Shown: positions 51,041 through 58,972 of the stretch, in pieces | Numbering within the stretch: position 1 is the first letter of the stretch | How the letters are laid out: every line of letters starts with the position of its first letter | Program-made: the position numbers and the translations under genes | Notes under the pieces: generated by a model | Database searches by the model: none | Told to the model about the DNA's origin: nothing | What the model saw: only the letters and a program-made list of their open reading frames with translations | NCBI GenBank assembly: GCA_964530235.1 | Contig: CAZGYB010000001.1 | Location: forward strand, 1-64,000 | Direction: 5' to 3' | From: UM-FILTER-33-9 sp964530235 | Lineage (GTDB): Bacteria; Patescibacteriota; Microgenomatia; UBA1406; GWC2-37-13 | DNA length: 64,000 bases

Positions 51041-52144
51041 ATGGCCACAAACAAACTTAAATTATCAATATTTTTAAAGTTTGTCTTTCTTTTTTTTCTC
51101 ACGATTTACGTTACACGTTACACGTTACACGTTTATGCCGGACCGCAGAGCACCACATACGAACTTAAAGAATTTGGTTTCGGAAGTGGCGGAACGGAAA
51201 ATATTGACTCAACATCTTATTCGCTCTTTGGTACTGCCGGAGAAATGGACGTTGCTTCAGTCGAATCAAACACATACCGCGGACTTGGCGGGCTTATTTT
51301 CACCATGCAGGCATTTACTCCTCCTGCGCCAACCGTTTCAAACACCAACCAGAATTATGATCGGCTCCTTGTTACGATACAAACCGGAGGAAACCCAACA
51401 GATGCAGAGTACGCACTGTCCATTACAGATGGTACCACAACCTGGTATATACAAAATGACTACACGATAGGAACGGTTCTCGGAACCGAAGACTGGCTCC
51501 TCTACTCCGGAGGTCAGACAGTCGGCTGGGGAGGCGGTTCAGGATTTTATGTTACCGGTCTGAGCCAAAACACTGCATATTCAATCCGCGTCAAAGCCCG
51601 GCAAGGAAACTATACTGAAACCGGCTGGAGCGTTGAAACAACCCAATCAACCTCAGTTCCTTCTCTTTCATTCGGTGTAGATGCTTCGGCAATTTCATTT
51701 TCTGCACTTAATTCCGGCAATAGTTATACTGATGCTTCAAAACTGACAACACTCACAACTTCTACAAATGCCTACAATGGTTACATCGTCTACGGACGTG
51801 AAACACAAGCGCTTACCCACACCGGAAACGGAGCACTTACTATTCCAGACTATGCAGGAACAAATACTACTCCAACGGTCTGGAGCGGAACCGGATTCGG
51901 CTATACAAGTAATGATTCCAATCTGACCGGAGGCACTGCTGACCGGTTTACCAATGGAGGGCCAAAATATGCCGGATTCATTACAACCGGTCCGGGCGAT
52001 CCGGTTGCAGATCATGCCGGACCAATTGTATCGCCTGTTGTAAATGAGCAGTTCAATCTATCTTACCGGGTAACTGCAACTTCGACAACCCCAGCCGGAG
52101 AATACAAAACCACTGTTGTTTATACCGTTGTCCCGACCTATTAA
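51041..52144 (+). CDS. secreted beta-rich surface protein
   Basis: 367 aa. Signal peptide ~8-33: the hydrophobic core LKFVFLFFLTIYV runs directly into RYTLHVYAG, encoded by the CGTTACA-type array at 51107-51133. The mature part has an N-terminal domain (TTYELKEFGFGSGGTENIDS), a fibronectin-type stretch (PPAPTVSNTNQNYDRLLVTI) and a C-terminal beta domain ending TTPAGEYKTTVVYTVVPTY. That ending is shared with 53180 and 54317 (GTFILVATPTY). First gene of the surface module. Confidence 0.85.
   Translation: MATNKLKLSIFLKFVFLFFLTIYVTRYTLHVYAGPQSTTYELKEFGFGSGGTENIDSTSYSLFGTAGEMDVASVESNTYRGLGGLIFTMQAFTPPAPTVSNTNQNYDRLLVTIQTGGNPTDAEYALSITDGTTTWYIQNDYTIGTVLGTEDWLLYSGGQTVGWGGGSGFYVTGLSQNTAYSIRVKARQGNYTETGWSVETTQSTSVPSLSFGVDASAISFSALNSGNSYTDASKLTTLTTSTNAYNGYIVYGRETQALTHTGNGALTIPDYAGTNTTPTVWSGTGFGYTSNDSNLTGGTADRFTNGGPKYAGFITTGPGDPVADHAGPIVSPVVNEQFNLSYRVTATSTTPAGEYKTTVVYTVVPTY
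51107..51133. repeat. CGTTACA-type array in signal-peptide coding DNA, right arm
   Basis: TTTACGTTACACGTTACACG, three and a half units. In frame it encodes YVTRYTLHV of the signal peptide. It pairs with 50982-51030. Confidence 0.92.
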
Positions 52145-52200
52145 AAGCGTAAATCAACTATAAAAAGTTACAAAGCAAAAGTGAAAATCAAAAGTCAAAT
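52143..52200. repeat. AAAAGTC-type array before/at start of 52181 gene
   Basis: Units AAAAAGTTACAAAGCAAAAG, TGAAAATCAAAAGTCAAAT. The GTG start of the next gene lies within it, so its first residues (MKIKSQI) are array-encoded. Confidence 0.75.
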
Positions 52201-53176
52201 TCATCGTTTCCTTGCGAAAAAAACCCATTTTTTTTATCCTTGGGATGCCCGAAGGGCGGGATACCCACTTGAGATAAAAAAATGGGTTTTGAGCATAATA
52301 AGTTGCCTCGTATTAATGACTGTTTTTCCTATTTATCCTATTTTTTCTCAGGAAAAAACGACTTCGCTCCTTTCCGTTTCACCTTCCCTACTGCCGATTA
52401 CTCTATCTCCGGGTAAAACCTACACCCAAAACATACGAATTACCAACACTACTGACTTACCGCTTCCGGTACAAATAACCCTCGAACCTATTGACACGCC
52501 GGACGACAGCACAAACCGCAAAGCTCCGGGCCAGTCACTTGTTCAGTGGATCGAAAAACTGAATCCTGAACTCATTATTCCCGCACGTGAAACACGCAAT
52601 TTTACATTTATCATCCGTACTCCCTCGAAAATTCCGCTCGGAGGATATTATGGAATGTTCTATATTCAACCTCTCTTCTCCCAAACAAAAACTAAAACCG
52701 ATATTGTCACCCGGCTTGGAGTACTCCTGCTTGGGTCTGTTGGAACTCCCGATATTCCGCTCAACAAAGTTCAGATAGTTGATCCTCGGTTCTCGCAGTT
52801 CTGGTATGAAAACGCACAGCCCAATCTTACTTTCTTGGTAAAAAATACCGCCCTAAATCACTTTTCCGCAAAACCGTTTATCCGTATCAAACCGTTTATG
52901 GGGGATCCGTTTTTTTTTGAATTCGAAGAAAAATTTGTCTTTCCCGGAAAATCCCGGCGATGGACCCAGTCACTGGAGGTTGTTTCACCCGGAATCTATC
53001 AGGGGACCCTGTTTGTTGCAATCGGCGGAGGGTATCAACAAACCGCAGAAGTATCATTTGCGGTATTTCCAGTAACAAAATCCCTCCTTCTTACCGCTGG
53101 GCTCATTTTTGTAGTAATCTTAATACGGAAGCGAACACAAATAAAACAAGCAATACGAATTTTGTTCAAAGGGTAA
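52181..53176 (+). CDS. DUF916-like (WxL-interacting type) membrane protein
   Basis: 331 aa with GTG start. Signal sequence is at ~33-57 (WVLSIISCLVLMTVFPIYPI); the preceding n-region is unusually long and encodes a hairpin (DARRAGYP). Mature domain: LLPITLSPGKTYTQNIRITN on to IPARETRNFTFIIRTP, GGYYGMFYIQP, the DUF916-type peptidoglycan/WxL-binding fold. A C-terminal membrane helix with basic tail (LLLTAGLIFVVILIRKRTQ). It probably anchors the neighbouring secreted proteins. Paralogue of 55421. Confidence 0.82.
   Translation: MKIKSQIHRFLAKKTHFFYPWDARRAGYPLEIKKWVLSIISCLVLMTVFPIYPIFSQEKTTSLLSVSPSLLPITLSPGKTYTQNIRITNTTDLPLPVQITLEPIDTPDDSTNRKAPGQSLVQWIEKLNPELIIPARETRNFTFIIRTPSKIPLGGYYGMFYIQPLFSQTKTKTDIVTRLGVLLLGSVGTPDIPLNKVQIVDPRFSQFWYENAQPNLTFLVKNTALNHFSAKPFIRIKPFMGDPFFFEFEEKFVFPGKSRRWTQSLEVVSPGIYQGTLFVAIGGGYQQTAEVSFAVFPVTKSLLLTAGLIFVVILIRKRTQIKQAIRILFKG
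52220..52290. repeat. long hairpin in signal-peptide coding DNA
   Basis: Outer arms AAAACCCATTTTTTTTATC (52220-52238) and GATAAAAAAATGGGTTTT (52273-52290) are complementary except for one A in the run; inner arms include CCCG/CGGG. Translates as THFFYPWDARRAGYP in the n-region of the gene. Confidence 0.88.
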
Positions 53177-53179
53177 CGC

Positions 53180-54259
53180 ATGCATAATAATTTCATCAGA
53201 ACAGTGTCAATTGTTATTCTTCTTTTTCTCACCTATACCCTGTTTCCCTACCATTCCGGGTATCCTGTTTCCGCTGGTGCACTCACCAGTTCTAAAGTCA
53301 CAATTTCCGATTCACGGGCTGGTCAAACCGGAGTTTCTCATACCTTTACGTTTACCACAGCTACAACAGACACGATCGCAACCGTACAGATGCAGTACTG
53401 CACAACCGCTTCAGGCGCATGTTCAACTCCTTCCGGAATCTCAACTACTGATGCAACGCAGGGTTCAATCTCCGGTTTAGGAACAAGCTCCTCTGATTTT
53501 TCAACAAACGGTACTATTAATCTTACCGTAACCTCACCAGTCAGCATTTCCTCAGGAACAACAATTACCCTTCCCTACACTGGCATCACGAATCCGATAA
53601 CAGCGAACTCTTCTTTTTTTGTCCGTTTAACGACGAAAAACGGCTCTGCACAAACCATTGACTCAACGGTCGTCGCATTTGCTGTTCTTACATCAAGCTC
53701 ATTGTTGGTTACTGCGAATGTTGGAGCAACATTTAGTTTTGAGATTGCCCCAATTACCACCGGATCGGTAAACGGAGCATCGGTCACCGTTTCCGATACA
53801 ACTGCTTCAACTGTCCCGTTTGGAGTGTTAAACTCAGGATCCAGTGCAGTCGCAGCTCATGATATAACGGTTACAACCAATGCTAGCAACGGATATGTAG
53901 TGACTATTAAATCCAGCGACCCACCCCTGACTGATTCATCTAATAATATTGATACCTTTACCGGTACAAACGCATCACCGACAACCTGGTCTGCACCAGC
54001 AGGTTCTTCCGCAAACGTAAACACAGGATTTACCGGCTACACCACCGAAGACACATCTCTCTACACCGGTACCGGCAGCCGGTTCAGTTCAAATAAATGG
54101 GCAGGACCGGAAACAACCCCCTATGAAGTAATGTGTAATACTAATGCGGTTTTGACCGGTGAAACAATCCGTGTCGGGTGGAAAGCTGAGGTAAACGGCA
54201 TTCAACCGGCGGGTCAATACAGCGGAACATTCATATTGGTTGCAACACCAACATATTAA
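53180..54259 (+). CDS. secreted beta-rich protein, paralogue 1
   Basis: 359 aa. Signal peptide ~6-33 (VSIVILLFLTYTLFPYHSGY). Mature sequence starts LTSSKVTISDSRAGQTGVSH and ends GQYSGTFILVATPTY, with FSSNKWAGPETTPYEVMCN in the C-terminal half. The same blocks occur in 54317, so the two are tandem paralogues. The C-terminal part resembles the 51041 product. Likely a WxL-like or pilin-like surface protein partnered by the DUF916-like neighbours. No sorting signal seen. Confidence 0.85.
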   Translation: MHNNFIRTVSIVILLFLTYTLFPYHSGYPVSAGALTSSKVTISDSRAGQTGVSHTFTFTTATTDTIATVQMQYCTTASGACSTPSGISTTDATQGSISGLGTSSSDFSTNGTINLTVTSPVSISSGTTITLPYTGITNPITANSSFFVRLTTKNGSAQTIDSTVVAFAVLTSSSLLVTANVGATFSFEIAPITTGSVNGASVTVSDTTASTVPFGVLNSGSSAVAAHDITVTTNASNGYVVTIKSSDPPLTDSSNNIDTFTGTNASPTTWSAPAGSSANVNTGFTGYTTEDTSLYTGTGSRFSSNKWAGPETTPYEVMCNTNAVLTGETIRVGWKAEVNGIQPAGQYSGTFILVATPTY

Positions 54260-54275
54260 TAGTGTAAATATTCGC

Positions 54276-54303
54276 TTGACAAACAGGTAAAAAACTGTAT
54301 TAA
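54276..54303 (+). promoter_or_regulatory. promoter of 54317 gene
   Basis: TTGACA at 54276-54281 and TATTAA at 54298-54303 (16-bp spacer), ATG at 54317. Confidence 0.65.
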
Positions 54304-54316
54304 TTAATACTATATC

Positions 54317-55411
54317 ATGACTACAAACGTTAAAAAAACGCCTCTCGCAAAATTCGCTTTTTTCAGTATACTTTCCTTTCTTCTTGCCACCATAATCTTT
54401 CCCTTGGTTATCCCTGCAAAAGCAGCAACGCTCACTTCTGCAAAAACAACTATTACCGATTCACGCGCCGGACAAACAAGCGTCGGTCATACCATGGCTT
54501 TTACCACAGCAACAACCGGCACTATTGCATCTGTCCGTATTGAGTACTGCACTACGGCATCAGGCGCTTGTACTATGCCAACCGGACTTGTTACCACAGG
54601 CGGTTCCCAGGGAACAGTCACCGGACTGGGTGCCAGCACATCAAGTTTTGCTACAAATGGTCTGATTTTGCTTACGGTAACCTCACCGGCCTCAATAAAC
54701 AGCGGAACAGCTATCTCACTTCAATTCACCGGCATTACTAATCCAACTGGCGCAAACTCAACTTACTTTGTTCGAATTCAAACAAGAACATCAGCGCCAG
54801 CCGTTATTGACGAGGTGACAACCGCGTTTGCTATTCTCACCTCAACCTCAATTGCCATGACTGCCACCGTTGAAGCAACGCTTGCTTTTTCTCTTGCACC
54901 GGTTTACTCTGGCACAGTTAACAGCCAAGCCATCAATGTTACTTCAGCCCTCAGCGCATCTACCATTCCGTTCGGAGTCCTTTCGAGTGGCTCAACCAAG
55001 GTTGTTGCCCATGATGCAACAGTTACTACAAATGCAGCTGGTGGTTATACCGTTACTGTAAAAGCTGCTGCAGACCCGCCATTAGCAGACGGTTCAAATA
55101 ATATAGACTATTTTACCGCAGACGACACTACGCCAACCACATGGAGCTCTCCTGCTGGAGGCACTTCGAATGTTAATACAGGTTTTGTCGGCTACACAAC
55201 AGAAGACACAACACTCGGCACCGGTACGCCAAACCGATTCAGTTCAAATAAATGGGCAGGGCTCCGAACAACAGCATATGAGGTTATGTATAACGGAACC
55301 GGTGTTTCTTCGCAGACAATCCGACTCGGATGGCAGGCAGAAGTAAACAACTTGCAACCCCCAGGTTCATACACTGGTACGGTTATCTTAGTTGCAACAC
55401 CAACGTACTAA
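54317..55411 (+). CDS. secreted beta-rich protein, paralogue 2
   Basis: 364 aa. Signal peptide ~12-36 (FFSILSFLLATIIFPLVIPA-KA). Mature part LTSAKTTITDSRAGQTSVGH on to FSSNKWAGLRTTAYEVMYN and GTVILVATPTY. It parallels paralogue 1 along its whole length. Own consensus promoter, and 9 nt before the DUF916-like gene 55421. Confidence 0.86.
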   Translation: MTTNVKKTPLAKFAFFSILSFLLATIIFPLVIPAKAATLTSAKTTITDSRAGQTSVGHTMAFTTATTGTIASVRIEYCTTASGACTMPTGLVTTGGSQGTVTGLGASTSSFATNGLILLTVTSPASINSGTAISLQFTGITNPTGANSTYFVRIQTRTSAPAVIDEVTTAFAILTSTSIAMTATVEATLAFSLAPVYSGTVNSQAINVTSALSASTIPFGVLSSGSTKVVAHDATVTTNAAGGYTVTVKAAADPPLADGSNNIDYFTADDTTPTTWSSPAGGTSNVNTGFVGYTTEDTTLGTGTPNRFSSNKWAGLRTTAYEVMYNGTGVSSQTIRLGWQAEVNNLQPPGSYTGTVILVATPTY

Positions 55412-55420
55412 ACCGAAAGC

Positions 55421-56359
55421 ATGAAAAAAAACTTCATGAATCATAAAAAAATTGTCTTTTTTTTATTCTTTATATCAGTTTTATTAAGTTTAAACCTTTA
55501 CGCAACGCTTTCTGGAGCGTTCGCACAAAATCAAAACGTCTCCCAGTCGCTTGAAGTATCACCTCCATCCCAGGAGCTTCAGGCTGACCCGGGAAATACC
55601 GTTGTCGCCCGGGCAAAAATTCGCAACAAAAGCCAGGAAACCCTTCCGATCAGCGTTCGGGTTGAAGACTTCACTGCACAAGGCGAGGAAGGACAGGTTG
55701 CCCTATCGGAACAAGGTCCGTACTCACTTTCCAAATGGACTACACTTGTCCCAGAAACATTTTCTCTGAAACCGGGCGAGGAAAAAGAAGTCACTGCGCA
55801 GATCGTGATCCCTTCATCAAAAGTTGCAGGCGGGTATTATGGATCTTTTGTGTTTTCTGTCACAAACACCAACAAAAAAGCGAATACTGCTTCGCTCGGA
55901 CAGGAGATCGCATCACTTTTTCTATTAAAAGTATCCGGTCCGGTCCAGGAAAAATTGTTTTTGGATGAAATGAAAGCACCCTCGTTTTCAGAATTCGGAC
56001 CGGTTCCTCTTTCCCTCAAATTCACCAATACCGGAAACGTACATACAAAAGCATTTGGACTTATTAATGTCACCAACATGTTCGGCCAGAAAGTTACCGA
56101 CCTTGTCATAAACGGCACAAACGTGTTTCCCGGTGCAAGCCGGATTGTCCGAACCTCTTTTGGAAAGAAGCTTCTTTTTGGAAAGTACACAGCTACCGCA
56201 ATTATGTACTACGGGTCAATACAAAACGAAACACTTACCGCTGTAAGCACGTTTTACGTCATTCCCGTCCGGCTCATTGTTTTATTCGCTCTCATCCTTA
56301 TAATTATCTATCTGATGCGCAAACGTCTGCGCAAGGCAATGAAAGCTCTGCTTAAATAA
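55421..56359 (+). CDS. DUF916-like (WxL-interacting type) membrane protein
   Basis: 312 aa. Signal peptide ~10-36, then QSLEVSPPSQELQADPGNTV, VRVEDFTAQGEEGQ, GGYYGSFVFSVTN, SEFGPVPLSLKFTNTGNVHT: a DUF916-type beta domain. C-terminal membrane helix (LIVLFALILIIIYLM) and basic tail. Paralogue of 52181, again directly after a secreted beta-rich protein, so the pair order repeats. Confidence 0.85.
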   Translation: MKKNFMNHKKIVFFLFFISVLLSLNLYATLSGAFAQNQNVSQSLEVSPPSQELQADPGNTVVARAKIRNKSQETLPISVRVEDFTAQGEEGQVALSEQGPYSLSKWTTLVPETFSLKPGEEKEVTAQIVIPSSKVAGGYYGSFVFSVTNTNKKANTASLGQEIASLFLLKVSGPVQEKLFLDEMKAPSFSEFGPVPLSLKFTNTGNVHTKAFGLINVTNMFGQKVTDLVINGTNVFPGASRIVRTSFGKKLLFGKYTATAIMYYGSIQNETLTAVSTFYVIPVRLIVLFALILIIIYLMRKRLRKAMKALLK

Positions 56360-56361
56360 AG

Positions 56362-56367
56362 TATACT
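56362..56367 (+). promoter_or_regulatory. -10 element TATACT, leaderless start
   Basis: TATACT lies 8 nt before the ATG at 56376 with no ribosome-binding site. Confidence 0.5.
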
Positions 56368-56375
56368 AAAAATAT

Positions 56376-56798
56376 ATGCACTCAAAACGAAGGTGGGTCC
56401 ACTTTATTGGTGTGGCATTCTTTTTTTTTATGCTCGGCTTTTTTACCCATGCTCTGTTTTTTCCCTATCTATTTACAAATACATTTATTCTCAATAAACA
56501 ATCGATAACACCAACTGAAGTTCCAAGTGAACCGAATAAGTCGCTTACCCAAGTCTATTATGAAAACGGAGAGTTTAATCCGCGTGTTGTTCAGATTAAA
56601 AAAAGTTACTATCTTGGAATTATCAACGCAAGTGACACTGAACTTATGTGGCTTACCTCAGAAAACCCGCTTTTTCGAACCCCGCGCGGTTACGGAAAAT
56701 CCGAAGAGCTTCGCACCATATTATATGATGAGGGCGTATGGGAAGTCTCAAGCAAGCTCCATCCTGAACACAAACTGCAGGTTATTGTAAAACCATAA
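56376..56798 (+). CDS. membrane-anchored cupredoxin-like protein
   Basis: 140 aa. N-terminal membrane helix (FIGVAFFFFMLGFFTHALFF). The outer domain (YYENGEFNPRVVQIKKSYYL, LYDEGVWEVSSKLHPEHKLQ) has the strand order of a cupredoxin. A full set of copper ligands is not evident (only His near the end), so metal binding is doubtful. Part of the surface module. Confidence 0.72.
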   Translation: MHSKRRWVHFIGVAFFFFMLGFFTHALFFPYLFTNTFILNKQSITPTEVPSEPNKSLTQVYYENGEFNPRVVQIKKSYYLGIINASDTELMWLTSENPLFRTPRGYGKSEELRTILYDEGVWEVSSKLHPEHKLQVIVKP

Positions 56799-56817
56799 CG
56801 TCCGTTCTTTTTTAAGC

Positions 56818-56846
56818 TTGATAGAACGTTTGCATTGGAGTATAAT
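56818..56846 (+). promoter_or_regulatory. promoter of 56855 gene, leaderless
   Basis: TTGATA at 56818-56823, 17-bp spacer, TATAAT at 56841-56846, ATG 8 nt further. One of the best promoters in the window. Confidence 0.8.
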
Positions 56847-56854
56847 ACTCCCCT

Positions 56855-57277
56855 ATGGTAAGGGGACGACGAGGGTATTGTATTGGTGTGTTTTTTTTTA
56901 TACTCGTACTGCTCTATCCCCACTCTGCTTTTGCGCTTGAACTTAAGACGACCGCACAAGTCACCCTTTCACCCCTCTGGCGGGAACGGATTGAAAATAT
57001 GTCGCAAGTTACCGTAGATACGACTAGCCACCGCAATATTATGTATATTTCAGTTCAGCTTGATCGTCCAAAGGATCTTACTATAGCGCCACAGACGATC
57101 CAAGCGCTTCTGTTTCAAAACAACACCCTTATTGATACTCAGGAAAAAACAGAAAACCCAAGCGGAAAAAATGAATATACTTTTTTCTATAAAACTCACG
57201 GATCATACCACGTAATTCTCGTCAACAAAACATACGAATACCCGTTTACCTTAAAAAACCTTTTTATATCCTTATAA
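56855..57277 (+). CDS. small secreted protein
   Basis: 140 aa. Signal peptide ~8-28 (YCIGVFFFILVLLYPHSAFA), then a ~110-residue beta-type domain (TTAQVTLSPLWRERIENMSQ) that is not recognised. Last gene of the plus-strand surface module; a strong leaderless promoter precedes it. Confidence 0.75.
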   Translation: MVRGRRGYCIGVFFFILVLLYPHSAFALELKTTAQVTLSPLWRERIENMSQVTVDTTSHRNIMYISVQLDRPKDLTIAPQTIQALLFQNNTLIDTQEKTENPSGKNEYTFFYKTHGSYHVILVNKTYEYPFTLKNLFISL

Positions 57278-57288
57278 ATCCTTTCTCT

Positions 57289-57311
57289 AATTACACTTAC
57301 GAGGTGTAATT
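57289..57311. terminator. inverted repeat between convergent genes
   Basis: AATTACAC and GTGTAATT form an 8-bp stem with a 7-nt loop. Its position between convergent stops suggests a bidirectional terminator, but no clear T tract follows. Confidence 0.35.
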
Positions 57312-57328
57312 CGGAGCGTAGCAAGAAT

Positions 57329-57919
57329 CTAAAATTCCATTAATTTTTCAATTTCTCTCTTTAAAGACAAGACGCTCCCATTGTTCTGTAATACAATATC
57401 GGCCATTTTCACGCATTCGGCAACCTGTTGACCATGTTTTTTTTCATGAAGGCCCTTATCTCTTCTATCAATAACGATAAACTCGTCCCATGTTTTTGGA
57501 TCCCATGGCTTTTTCCGTTTGATAAGTCTCTGGTAGCGGATTTTTTTTCTGGCTTTCAATGCAATGAGAGTAAAATTAGGCAAAGTCCGTAAATAATCTA
57601 CCTCAGCAGGGTTCCGAATCCCCTCAATAATTATATTTATATTCTTCCGTTGAACATTGGATCTTGAAAATTGAAAATTGTTCAATTTTTTAACAGCTTT
57701 CTTTGCTAAAACTCCATTTCCTTCTCTCTTTCGAAGCTGATCGCCGAGATCCTGCAGGTCTTTCCGGGTGAACTCATGTACTCCTTTATTTTCTAGAATT
57801 GCATGAAGTATTGAAGAAAGATTAAATGAAACAAAACCGTATTGTTCAGTAAATATTTTAACTGCTTCCCCTTTTCCTGATGCAATTTGACCAACAATAC
57901 CAAAATATATCGGTTGCAT
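57329..57919 (-). CDS. P-loop nucleotide kinase (dephospho-CoA kinase / UPF0200-like)
   Basis: 196 aa. Walker A GQIASGKGE at ~10-18, FVSFNLSSILHAIL, and NINIIIEGIRNPAEVDYLRT (Walker B-like), then a LID region RYQRLIKRKKPWDPKTW. This matches the AAA_18/dephospho-CoA kinase-like UPF0200 group. Small-molecule phosphoryl transfer is likely; the exact substrate is not certain. Flanked on its 5' side by the inverted AAAAGTC-type array. Confidence 0.82.
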   Translation of the reverse strand: MQPIYFGIVGQIASGKGEAVKIFTEQYGFVSFNLSSILHAILENKGVHEFTRKDLQDLGDQLRKREGNGVLAKKAVKKLNNFQFSRSNVQRKNINIIIEGIRNPAEVDYLRTLPNFTLIALKARKKIRYQRLIKRKKPWDPKTWDEFIVIDRRDKGLHEKKHGQQVAECVKMADIVLQNNGSVLSLKREIEKLMEF

Positions 57920-57923
57920 AGAA

Positions 57924-58030
57924 TAATTAAAGTTAAAGATTAACGGTTAAAAGTAAAAAATACAAGTTAATAATAAAAAGTGAAGCATTTAAAACTTTTT
58001 ACTTATATTTTTGCCTTTTGACTTTTACCA
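57924..58030. repeat. AAAAGTTA/AAAAGTC inverted array pair
   Basis: Left arm 57924-57987 has GTTAAAGATTAACGGTTAAA, AGTAAAAAATACAAGTTAAT. Right arm 57988-58030 has AACTTTTTACTTATATTTTT, GCCTTTTGACTTTTACC. The arms are in opposite orientation with almost no loop and no gene between. Confidence 0.82.
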
Positions 58031-58036
58031 TTTGCT

Positions 58037-58837
58037 TTATATCCCGTATGTTCTGAGAAGAAAATCATATAGCAACCTTTTACAGAATACGACAACAACA
58101 ATCCCCAGTATGAGAAACGGCCCAAACGCAATTTTACTTTTCATTTTTTTCTTCTTTAGGAGAATTAAAATAGTTCCATAAACCGCACCAAAAATAAAAC
58201 CAAAATACAGGGCGAGCAGTCCTGATTTTATTCCGAGAAAAAAACCCATACCAAAAGCCAGTTTCACGTCACCAAATCCCATCCCCTTCCCTTTTGTGAT
58301 CAAATAAATAAGAAAAATCGGGAGAAATACTGCAACCCCTTCAACCACCGAAAAGAAAATTATTTGAAGAGGGTTTCCTAGTGCAATTTTCAGTAATCCT
58401 GCTGCGAGAATCAAAAGAATTTGCATTTCATCAGGTATTATCTGATATTTAAAATCTGCAACAAGCATGACTATGAGACTGCTTGCAATAAACATATAGG
58501 AAATGGGTATGAGGACTGACCGCCATACCATGTCATAACTAGTTTCCCACCACACCGGTTGCTGATAACCAATCGCCCATACCAGTGCGAAACAAACTCC
58601 GGTTAAAAGTTCAACGAGGGGATACTGTATAGAAAGCGTTTTTTTACACGTCCGGCATTTACCCCTCAAGATAACAAAGGAAATAATAGGAAAAAGGTCA
58701 ATTACGGTAAGCGTCCGTCTACAGTGATCGCACTGCGATCTTCCCATAATTGATTTTTCGTGTGGCAGCCTGTCTATTAATACATTGAGAAATGATCCGA
58801 TTGCCGTTCCGATCAAAAATACATAAATAGTTAGCAT
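58037..58837 (-). CDS. pilD: type IV prepilin peptidase
   Basis: 266 aa from the ATG at 58837; an upstream TTG at 58852 lies at the edge of a repeat array and is less likely. A24 aspartic peptidase: N-terminal GTAIGSFLNVLIDRLP, zinc-type CxxC pairs (Cys36/39 and Cys61/64), catalytic Asp128 (VADFKYQIIPDE) and Asp190 (GFGDVKLAFG). It cleaves and N-methylates prepilins. Polytopic membrane protein. No pilin gene is evident in the window. Inverted arrays lie on both sides (57924-58030 and 58851-58962). Confidence 0.95.
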   Translation of the reverse strand: MLTIYVFLIGTAIGSFLNVLIDRLPHEKSIMGRSQCDHCRRTLTVIDLFPIISFVILRGKCRTCKKTLSIQYPLVELLTGVCFALVWAIGYQQPVWWETSYDMVWRSVLIPISYMFIASSLIVMLVADFKYQIIPDEMQILLILAAGLLKIALGNPLQIIFFSVVEGVAVFLPIFLIYLITKGKGMGFGDVKLAFGMGFFLGIKSGLLALYFGFIFGAVYGTILILLKKKKMKSKIAFGPFLILGIVVVVFCKRLLYDFLLRTYGI

Positions 58838-58850
58838 GCTTAATAGTATC

Positions 58851-58962
58851 AAGTTAAAAAGTCAAAGGGCAAAGTGCAAAAATTAAAGTTACAAATTAAA
58901 AATAATATAACTTTTTACTTTGAACTTTCACTTTTGACTTTTTACCTTTAACCTTTGATTTA
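58851..58962. repeat. AAAAGTC inverted array pair
   Basis: Left arm ~58851-58904 (AAGTTAAAAAGTCAAAGGGC, AAAGTGCAAAAATTAAAG), right arm ~58909-58962 (AACTTTTTACTTTGAACTTT, CACTTTTGACTTTTTACC). Complementary arms, no gene between. Confidence 0.85.
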
Positions 58963-58972
58963 TAACCAATTA

